Source: Collimonas arenae
GTDB taxonomy: Bacteria; Pseudomonadota; Gammaproteobacteria; Burkholderiales; Burkholderiaceae_D
DNA: 64,000 bases
Assembly (NCBI RefSeq): GCF_000786695.1
Contig: NZ_CP009962.1
Location: 930,001-994,000, forward strand
Direction: 5' to 3'
In this document: positions 57,358-64,000 of the stretch, piece after piece
Layout: every line of letters starts with the position of its first letter
Numbering within the stretch: the first letter of the stretch is position 1
Notes under the pieces: generated by a model
What the model saw: only the letters and a program-made list of their open reading frames with translations
Databases searched by the model: none
What the model was told of the DNA's origin: nothing
Position numbers and translations under genes: made by a program

Positions 57358-60300
57358 ATGACCACCGATTTTTCCAGTTCCGCTGCGCATATGCAAGATT
57401 CTACGCGGACGCATCTTGATACCGGACCATTGTCATGGGTGATGAGCGAAATTCGCGAGGCCCTGAATCAATCCGGTGCAGCCTTGTCGAAAATTCACGA
57501 CAAGCAGCACGCCAGCGACGACCATTCGACCGCCATCCGTCTTGCCAAAACATATCTGCACCAAGCGCACGGCGCGTTGCAGATGGTCGATATCGACGGC
57601 GTCATCATCATTACCGAAACTGTCGAAGATTTGCTTGAGCGCGCAGAGTCGGGCCAGGCAGAGCTGACTGAGCAGCATGTGCAAACGATCAACAACGCCT
57701 ATCAGGCGTTGATCGAATATCTGGACGAAATATTGGCCGGTGGCAGTCATCAACCGGTACGTCTGTTTCCTTATTATCAAGCGCTGCTGGAAATTCGCGG
57801 CGCCGAGAGAATTCATCCGGCAGACCTGTTTTTCCCAGACCTGACAATCCGTCCGCATTTCCCTGCGGCAGAGCAGGCCGCAGCCGTCGATACCGATTTC
57901 TATCTGTCATTGCGCAAGCGCTTTGAACGGGCGCTGCTGCCTTTCCTGAAAAGCGCCGACAAGACCGTTGAGCTGGAAAACGCCGGCACCATGCAAATGG
58001 TGGTGAGTGAAGTCGAGCAGACCCAGCGTAATCAGCAGGCGCGCGCATTCTGGTGGGTCATGCACGGCTTTTCGGAAGGTGTGGCTACTGCACAGATATC
58101 CAATGAGTTATATGTCAAGCAGCTGTTCGCCCGTATCAATCTGCAACTGCGCCGCTTGAGCCAGGGATCATCCAGTATTTCGGAGCGACTGTTGCGCGAT
58201 GCCCTGTTTTTTATCGCGGGGATTGAACAAACTTCCAAGCTGACGGCCCAGATCCGCACTGCATATCGCCTCAACGGCCTGGTGCCGACCGATTACAGCA
58301 CGCGTCATTACGGCCAGATCAGCCTGGATGCCTTGGGTACAGCCAAAGAACGCCTGGGACAAGCCAAGAACATGTGGGACCGGCTGGCCAGCGGCGATGC
58401 CGCTCCGGCTGCAGCGTTTGAGAAAGAAATGCATGGCCTCAGCGAAGCTGGCAGTCAGCTCAACGCGCCATCCTTGTCGAAGCTGTTGCGTGAATTGAAC
58501 GGCATCGCGCGCCACGCTGCACATTCGCGGCCGGGCGATGCGATCTGCATGGAAATCGCCACCAGCTTGCTGTTTATCGAGAATACGCTGAACCATATCA
58601 GCCGTTTGCCGCAAAATTTCTCTGAACGCGCCGATGCGATGACTGCACGCCTGCTGGCCGTGGTGTCAGGCGAGACCTTGGGCAAGCCTGCGCAATGGAT
58701 CGACGATATCTATCGCGAAGCGCAACAGCGCCAGACGGTCAAGATGCTGGCTTCGGAAATGTTATCTAGTTTGCGCCAGGTCGAAAAGATGCTGGACGAA
58801 TTCTTTAAAGACCCGGATCGCCGTGAAGTGCTGACCCAGATCGGACAAGTGCTGTACCAGATCCAGGGTGCGCTGGCGATCCAGGACCAGAGCGACGCCA
58901 TCCGCGTGGTTGAGCATACCCGCAATACGCTGCAACGCTTTGCTGCCGAAGGTGCTGAAGGTGTTGAAGGTGTTGAAGGTGTTGAAGGTGTTGAGGCCGC
59001 GCCGGAACAAAAGGAGTTCGAACGGATTGCCCAAAACATCGGCGCTCTGAGCTTTTTCATCGAGACCTTGCAGCATCAGTCGGATACGCAAAACAATCAT
59101 TTCACGTTCGACGAAGAGGCTGGCGTATTCCGCATTAACCTGCTGGAACGGCGTGCCCTGGTTGCAGCCCCGCAACCCGATCCGGTTGTGCTGTCGGTGG
59201 TCAGCGACCTTCCTGTATCACACGTAGCGGCGCCAGCCAGCGACAGCCTGCCAACTTTGCCTGAGCTGGCGACGGTGGAAGATGAGTTGTTGCAGCATCA
59301 GCAGCAATCGGCCGAGCTGGCGTTGTCGCTGACTGCGCAGCCGCACGATCCGGAGCTGCAGGAAAGACTGAAAGAATCCCTGGTGCAGATGCGGGTTGAT
59401 GCGGCCTTGAGCGACAATCCTGAAGCGACTGACCGGGCTCAGGCGGCGATCGATATTCTCGACCATCCGGATTTCTCGGCATCGCAGCAATCGCTGGCGG
59501 ATATCGTCACCACCATCGTACCCGCCGTGCCATACCATGCGGCGCAAGCCGCAGCGCCCTTGGCGGCTGTCGCCACCGTGACAGACGAGGAGGCCGACGC
59601 CGAACTGCGTGAGATTTTTTTGTCCGAAGCGGAAGAGGTTCTGACTACCGCCAGACAAGCGCTTCTGCAATTACATGATGCACCGCATAAACAAGAGCCG
59701 CTGACGGTATTGCGTCGTGCGTTCCATACGCTCAAGGGCAGTGGCCGCATGATCGGTTTGAATGCTTTCGGCGAAGCCGCCTGGGGCATTGAGCAGGTGC
59801 TGAATCTGTGGCTGTCGGAATCACGTCCGGTAAGCGCCGATTTGAGCGCCTTGCTGGATTACGCAGTGAAGCAGCTGGATGGTTGGGTCAAGGAAATCCA
59901 GTTGCACGGGCACTCGGAACAGACTCCTCATGCATTGACTGAAATTGCCGAAACCGTGCGCGAAGGCGGTGCCTTTGCAGACCCTGCCGCTGCAACGCCG
60001 GCGGTGGTCGATACGGCAGGCGCAGCGGCGGAATTCAGCGACCTGCTTGAACTGCCGGAGCAGGCAGAGGAAATTCAGCTAAGCGACGACGACCTGGCTT
60101 TGTTCGGCGTGCCGCACACGGAGCATGCAGATGCGATTGCACATGCTGATCATGTTCCGCATGCATTCAGTGCAGCAGAGTCGACGCCGGAAATTGAACC
60201 TGAATTGCAGTCGGTTGCAGAAATAACGCCAGCGACGCCGGTTGCTGTTCCCGAACCGCAAGCAGTGCCTGTCAGCGCAGAGGTCATCGCTTTTCCCGGC

Positions 60301-63300
60301 ATGCAGGAAATCCGTCACGACGATAGCACCAAGCAAATTGGCGACCTGACCATCAGTCTCCCGCTGTACAACATTTATCTGGCCGAGACCGACCAGCTGG
60401 TGCGCCATTTGGCGCATGATTTTGCCGAATGGCGTCACGAGCCAGAGCGTCCGGTCATGACGCAGTCGGTGCACGCGGCCCATTCGCTGGCAGGTAGTTC
60501 GGCTACCGTCGGTTTCAAACCGTTGCAAGAAGTCGCGCACGCGTTGGAAATGGCCTTGCAACGCATGGCGCTGCAACCAGGCAGCTTGCACGGTCCGGAT
60601 TACGACACCTTGCAGCTGAGCGTTGAACGCGTCAAATGGATGTTGCAACAGTTCACGCAAGGCGATATGCCGTATTACGAACCGGCGCTGGTGAGTAGCC
60701 TGGATAGCTTGTGGCAGCGGCAAGATTTGCGTGCGCACGAAGCGGAAGCGTTGCCGGACCTGGCGGATACCGAAGAAACATTGGAAACGCCGCAAGAAAT
60801 TGTTGCGCCCGTCATTGCGCCTGCCACTGCGACTGTCATTGCACCGATCGTTGCCGAACCCGCGTCGCAACCAGTGGTAAGTCCGGTCGAGCCGCTTGCG
60901 GCAGTAGCCGAACCTGCAAGCGCCTGGAATGATGCATTACATGTGCTGCCGATTTCGATTGCCGCGCCGCCGCATCAGCCTGTAGCAGCGGCTGAAGCAC
61001 CGCATTTGTTCGATGCGCCGAAAGAAGAAGATATCGATCCCGCGTTGATCGTACGCGACGAACTGGATACCGACTTGTTGCCGGTGTTCCTGGAAGAGGG
61101 TAGCGACATGCTGCCGCAAATCGGCAGCGCTTTGCGCAGCTGGCAGGAAAATCCGGTAGGGACCAATAGCGCACATCCTGTGCCGCAAGCAATCCTGCGT
61201 CATCTGCACACTATCAAGGGCAGTGCTCGCATGGCTGGCGCGATGGTGCTTGGCCAGCATATGCATGAGATGGAAAGCCACATCGAGGTGATCCTGCAAT
61301 CGGGTACTTCGTCGCGCCAGACTGTCGATGAATTGTTGGCGCACTACGATCGCGGTGTGCAGATGTTTGACAACCTGCGCCATCCGCAATCTGCACAACC
61401 GGCTGCGCCAGTTGCTCCTGTTGCACCGGTTGCGGTTGAAGTGGCGACGGATGTACCTGCGCCGGTCAACTTGCCTAGCGTGATGCCATCTCTGGCGGCT
61501 GGCGTGGTGGCACCGGCGCTTGCCAGCGCTACGGCAAAAGGCAGCGGCCTGGTATCGCAGGTGCGTGTCAACGCCGAAATTCTCGACCGCCTGGTGAACC
61601 AGGCTGGTGAAGTTTCGATCACCCGCTCACGGCTTGAGTCCGGTATCGGTACCTTGCAACTGTCCCTGTCTGAGTTGACGGAAAACGTTGACCGTTTGCG
61701 CGGACAGTTGCGTGAAATTGAAATCCAGGCGGAAGCCCAAATCAGTTCGCGCATGACGCTGGCCGGTGAACGCGAATTCGATCCGCTCGAATTCGACCGC
61801 TTTACCCGCTTGCAGGAATTGACGCGGATGATGGCCGAGAGCGTCAACGACGTCGCCTCGCTGCAGAAGAACTTGACCAACACAGTCGAGGGCGCCAACG
61901 TCGACTTGCTGACGCAACGCCGCCTGACCCGCGATTTGCAACAGGATCTGATGCATGTGCGGATGGTGCAGTTTGCCAGTATCGGTGAGCGTCTGTACCG
62001 TCTGACGCGGCAGGTTGCGAAAGAACTGGATAAGCGCGTCAACCTGGATATCCGCGGCAGCCATGTGGAAATCGATCGTAGCGTGCTTGAAAAAATGATT
62101 GCGCCATTCGAGCATTTGTTGCGAAATGCGATCGTGCACGGGATTGAATCACGGGAAGCACGGCGCGCTGCCGGCAAGAACGAAACCGGTGAACTGAAAA
62201 TTGAAATCCGTCAGGACGGTAATGAAATTCTGATCCAGATGTCGGATGACGGCCAGGGCTTGAACCTGCAACGGATCCGCGACAAGGCGCGTACTGTCGG
62301 CTTGCTGGAAAACGACCAGCAATTGTCTGATCTCGAAACCACCGACTTGATTTTCCGCCCCGGGTTTTCTACCGCAGCTGATGTCACAGAGCTGGCTGGA
62401 CGTGGCGTCGGCATGGACGTGGTGCGTTCGGAAGCAGCATCCCTGGGTGGTCGCGTTGCGGTCACCAGCGATCCTGGCCACGGTACCCATTTCACGATTC
62501 ACCTGCCGTTGACTCTTGCTGTTACGCAAGTGGTGCTGTTGACGACCGGTGGTCATACCTATGCCGTACCGTCGGCGCTGGTGGAACAGGTGCAGCAATT
62601 GAAGGCAAAGGCCTTGGCCGCCGCCTATAACGATGGCATGCTGATGTGGCAAGGGCACAAAGTGCCTTTGCAATATCTGTCGACCTTGCTGGGCGATGCG
62701 GAAATGGCGCCGGTGGCGCAGCAGTATTCGCCGATCATCATCCTGCGCAGCGGCAATGACCGCGTGGCATTGCATGTCGATGAAATCGTTGGTAACCGAG
62801 AAGTCGTGGTCAAGAATATCGGTCCGCAGTTGTCGCGGATGATCGGGATTGCCGGCGCTACGGTGCTGGGTTCGGGGGATATCGTGTTGATCCTCAATCC
62901 GGTACCGCTGATGCAACTGCAATTGCAACGTTCGGCGCATGAGCAGCGCGCACCGCGCCAGTCGCATCTGGCTACCCACGATGTAATGGGCGCCGTAGCG
63001 GAAATGAGCACCAGCGTGGAGTCGGTTTCGCCGCCGGTGGCGCAGGCGGTGCAAGGTTTGCGCAGCCAGAGCGTCGTGATGGTGGTCGACGATTCGCTGA
63101 CCGTGCGCCGGGTTACACAACGTTTGCTGTCGCGTGAAGGTTATCAGGTGGTGTTGGCGAAAGACGGCGTCGATGCGCTTGAACAGTTGCAGGCGATCAC
63201 CCCGGACGTCATGCTGGTGGATATCGAAATGCCACGCATGGACGGCTTCGATTTGAGCCGCAATATCCGCAACGATGAACGGACCCGCCATATTCCGATC

Positions 63301-63450
63301 ATCATGATTACCTCGCGCACGGCTTCCAAGCATCGTACCTATGCGATGGAATTGGGCGTCAACGAGTATCTGGGTAAGCCGTATCAGGAAGATGAATTGA
63401 TCAGCACGATCAAGTCGTTCATCAATAAAGAAGCAAGCACCCTGCAATAA
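57358..63450 (+). CDS. pilL: Hybrid histidine kinase/response regulator PilL (ChpA)
   Basis: This 2030-residue CheA-type kinase is the centre of the Pil-Chp pathway. A degenerate Hpt-like segment LHQAHGALQM is near residue 66, and other weak ones follow to about 540. Three recognisable Hpt sites are FHTLKGSGRM (about 790), HAAHSLAGSSATV (about 1040) and HLHTIKGSARMAG (about 1283). Next come the dimerisation and ATPase parts (LLRNAIVHGIESREARR about 1586, GRGVGMDVVR about 1680), a CheW domain (about 1720-1850) and a receiver (VMVVDDSLTVRRV, phospho-Asp in LVDIEMPRMDGF about 1954). A 9-bp tandem repeat lies at 58948-58995. ATG 57358 follows GAGGTAG. Confidence 0.95.
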   Translation: MTTDFSSSAAHMQDSTRTHLDTGPLSWVMSEIREALNQSGAALSKIHDKQHASDDHSTAIRLAKTYLHQAHGALQMVDIDGVIIITETVEDLLERAESGQAELTEQHVQTINNAYQALIEYLDEILAGGSHQPVRLFPYYQALLEIRGAERIHPADLFFPDLTIRPHFPAAEQAAAVDTDFYLSLRKRFERALLPFLKSADKTVELENAGTMQMVVSEVEQTQRNQQARAFWWVMHGFSEGVATAQISNELYVKQLFARINLQLRRLSQGSSSISERLLRDALFFIAGIEQTSKLTAQIRTAYRLNGLVPTDYSTRHYGQISLDALGTAKERLGQAKNMWDRLASGDAAPAAAFEKEMHGLSEAGSQLNAPSLSKLLRELNGIARHAAHSRPGDAICMEIATSLLFIENTLNHISRLPQNFSERADAMTARLLAVVSGETLGKPAQWIDDIYREAQQRQTVKMLASEMLSSLRQVEKMLDEFFKDPDRREVLTQIGQVLYQIQGALAIQDQSDAIRVVEHTRNTLQRFAAEGAEGVEGVEGVEGVEAAPEQKEFERIAQNIGALSFFIETLQHQSDTQNNHFTFDEEAGVFRINLLERRALVAAPQPDPVVLSVVSDLPVSHVAAPASDSLPTLPELATVEDELLQHQQQSAELALSLTAQPHDPELQERLKESLVQMRVDAALSDNPEATDRAQAAIDILDHPDFSASQQSLADIVTTIVPAVPYHAAQAAAPLAAVATVTDEEADAELREIFLSEAEEVLTTARQALLQLHDAPHKQEPLTVLRRAFHTLKGSGRMIGLNAFGEAAWGIEQVLNLWLSESRPVSADLSALLDYAVKQLDGWVKEIQLHGHSEQTPHALTEIAETVREGGAFADPAAATPAVVDTAGAAAEFSDLLELPEQAEEIQLSDDDLALFGVPHTEHADAIAHADHVPHAFSAAESTPEIEPELQSVAEITPATPVAVPEPQAVPVSAEVIAFPGMQEIRHDDSTKQIGDLTISLPLYNIYLAETDQLVRHLAHDFAEWRHEPERPVMTQSVHAAHSLAGSSATVGFKPLQEVAHALEMALQRMALQPGSLHGPDYDTLQLSVERVKWMLQQFTQGDMPYYEPALVSSLDSLWQRQDLRAHEAEALPDLADTEETLETPQEIVAPVIAPATATVIAPIVAEPASQPVVSPVEPLAAVAEPASAWNDALHVLPISIAAPPHQPVAAAEAPHLFDAPKEEDIDPALIVRDELDTDLLPVFLEEGSDMLPQIGSALRSWQENPVGTNSAHPVPQAILRHLHTIKGSARMAGAMVLGQHMHEMESHIEVILQSGTSSRQTVDELLAHYDRGVQMFDNLRHPQSAQPAAPVAPVAPVAVEVATDVPAPVNLPSVMPSLAAGVVAPALASATAKGSGLVSQVRVNAEILDRLVNQAGEVSITRSRLESGIGTLQLSLSELTENVDRLRGQLREIEIQAEAQISSRMTLAGEREFDPLEFDRFTRLQELTRMMAESVNDVASLQKNLTNTVEGANVDLLTQRRLTRDLQQDLMHVRMVQFASIGERLYRLTRQVAKELDKRVNLDIRGSHVEIDRSVLEKMIAPFEHLLRNAIVHGIESREARRAAGKNETGELKIEIRQDGNEILIQMSDDGQGLNLQRIRDKARTVGLLENDQQLSDLETTDLIFRPGFSTAADVTELAGRGVGMDVVRSEAASLGGRVAVTSDPGHGTHFTIHLPLTLAVTQVVLLTTGGHTYAVPSALVEQVQQLKAKALAAAYNDGMLMWQGHKVPLQYLSTLLGDAEMAPVAQQYSPIIILRSGNDRVALHVDEIVGNREVVVKNIGPQLSRMIGIAGATVLGSGDIVLILNPVPLMQLQLQRSAHEQRAPRQSHLATHDVMGAVAEMSTSVESVSPPVAQAVQGLRSQSVVMVVDDSLTVRRVTQRLLSREGYQVVLAKDGVDALEQLQAITPDVMLVDIEMPRMDGFDLSRNIRNDERTRHIPIIMITSRTASKHRTYAMELGVNEYLGKPYQEDELISTIKSFINKEASTLQ
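58948..58995 (+). repeat. 9-bp tandem repeat inside pilL
   Basis: GAAGGTGTT and close variants are repeated about five times in frame, encoding Glu-Gly-Val repeats preceded by Glu-Gly-Ala in a linker (about residues 531-547). Copy number could vary without shifting the frame. Confidence 0.85.
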
Positions 63451-63497
63451 AATTGTGTGGGCGGATAGGAAAGAACGTTTCCATCCGCCCCACAATT
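63451..63497. terminator. Bidirectional terminator between pilL and the photolyase gene
   Basis: AATTGTG-GGGCGGAT pairs with ATCCGCCC-ACAATT (63451-63466 with 63483-63497, one mismatch) around a 16-base loop, with AAAA before and TTCTTCC after. It lies between converging genes. Confidence 0.85.
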
Positions 63498-63502
63498 CTT
63501 CC

Positions 63503-64000
63503 TCATTCTCCAGCTATCTTCTTGACCACCGCGTAACGTTGCAAGGTCAATTTCCGCGCGTCGTCATGTTGTACTAACGGCAGCGGATAATTTTCTCCCA
63601 GTCTGATCCCCGCATTCTGCAAATCCTGCGCTGGCGCTAGCCATGGCGCGTGGATGTGCTTGTTGCCGAGAGCAGCAAGTTGCGGCAGATAGCGGCGAAT
63701 GAATTTCCCATCCTCATCGAATTTTTCCGACTGTGTGATCGGATTAAAGATGCGGAAATAGGGTTGCGCATCGCAACCCGACGATGCTGCCCATTGCCAG
63801 CCGCCGTTATTTGCAGCCAGGTCGAAATCATTCAAATGCGCAGCAAAATAGCGTTCACCCCAGCGCCAGTCGATGCCCAGATCCTTGATCAGGAATGAAG
63901 CGGCTACCATACGCAAGCGGTTGTGCATATAGCCGCTCTGGTTGAGTTGCAGCATGGCAGCGTCTACCAGCGGATAACCGGTGCGGCCATCGCACCATGC
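63503..64000 (-). CDS. phrB: Deoxyribodipyrimidine photolyase, C-terminal part (5' end beyond window)
   Basis: The visible 165 residues are the FAD-binding C-terminal region of a cryptochrome/photolyase. Reading from the right edge, WCDGRTGYPLVDAAM is followed by QSGYMHNRLRMVAASFLIKD, then WRWGERYFAAHLNDFDLAANNGGWQWAASSG and AQPYFRIFNP. These are the conserved FAD-binding and DNA-lesion contacts. It repairs cyclobutane pyrimidine dimers with blue light. The frame stays open to position 64000, so the start lies outside. It converges on pilL across a terminator. Confidence 0.95.
   Translation of the reverse strand, partial: AWCDGRTGYPLVDAAMLQLNQSGYMHNRLRMVAASFLIKDLGIDWRWGERYFAAHLNDFDLAANNGGWQWAASSGCDAQPYFRIFNPITQSEKFDEDGKFIRRYLPQLAALGNKHIHAPWLAPAQDLQNAGIRLGENYPLPLVQHDDARKLTLQRYAVVKKIAGE

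Noticed and set aside
62149..63495. A 448-codon minus-strand frame opposite the end of pilL
   Set aside because: His/Gln/Arg-rich shadow of the receiver and CheW domains, no family resemblance.

Overview
The window is a stretch of ordinary GC-rich bacterial chromosome with dense, mostly co-directional genes. Gene content and order point to a betaproteobacterium of the Burkholderiales, most likely Oxalobacteraceae (Collimonas- or Herbaspirillum-like). The pointers are pilT next to yggS-proC, recG-oxyR-ubiA, queA-tgt-yajC-secD-secF, thiD facing a rubredoxin gene beside hemL, mpl-esterase-ubiC-RNase, and a compact pilG-H-I-J-L cluster. This assignment is inferred from gene order and protein style. 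No rRNA, tRNA, CRISPR array, prophage or intact insertion sequence was seen.

Layout. 1-6543 (minus strand): a hexuronate oxidation operon (glucarate dehydratase gudD, SMP-30 lactonase, uronate dehydrogenase udh, aldose-1-epimerase-like mutarotase, ExuT-type transporter cut by the left edge) and its probable LacI-type regulator. 6714-11845 (plus): glycerol regulon glpR, glpD, glpK, glpF, with a near-perfect GlpR operator before glpD and hairpins in each intercistronic gap. 11906-14636 (minus): pilT, pilU and a glutathione peroxidase translationally coupled to pilU. 14855-16428: yggS-proC. 16697-21247 (minus): DUF883 protein, ubiA, oxyR, recG. 21398-27331 (plus): queA, tgt, yajC, secD, secF. 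27426-33995: purB, a GST, a dihydrodipicolinate-synthase-like gene with an elaborately folded leader, an AraC regulator facing an Fsr-type MFS pump, a secreted peroxiredoxin and a small Gly/Tyr-rich lipoprotein. 34197-41502 (minus): PfkB kinase, DUF3426 protein, prmA, accC, accB, aroQ, a TlpA-like thioredoxin and a conserved unknown. 41689-50359 (plus): mpl, esterase, ubiC, RNB-domain exoribonuclease, TonB-like protein, aroE, mtgA, corA. 50398-52696 (minus): hemL and a ThiD-like kinase. 52753-63450 (plus): rubredoxin, then the twitching chemosensory genes pilG, pilH, pilI, pilJ and a 2030-residue pilL/chpA hybrid kinase. 63503-64000 (minus): C-terminal part of a photolyase.

How it fits together. 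PilT and PilU retract type IV pili, and the Pil-Chp system at the right end is the pathway expected to control them, so both halves of twitching control lie in this window. The uronate operon should import glucuronate or galacturonate, oxidise it to an aldarolactone, open the ring and dehydrate glucarate. The later steps (5-keto-4-deoxyglucarate dehydratase, ketoglutarate semialdehyde dehydrogenase) are not in the window.

The least explained signal is a set of four intergenic near-palindromes of 103-174 bp (5215-5317, 16430-16595, 26183-26287, 49114-49287). Each has long inverted arms and a small hairpin at its centre. One is flanked by a 5-bp direct repeat like a transposition footprint. Two share identical central flanks at identical spacing while their central stems differ but still pair. 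They are linked pairwise by different shared parts, so they look like one diverged family of structured, possibly MITE-like elements. Other repeated-structure signals are the two overlapping hairpin systems before the dapA-like gene and a duplicated start region before mtgA.
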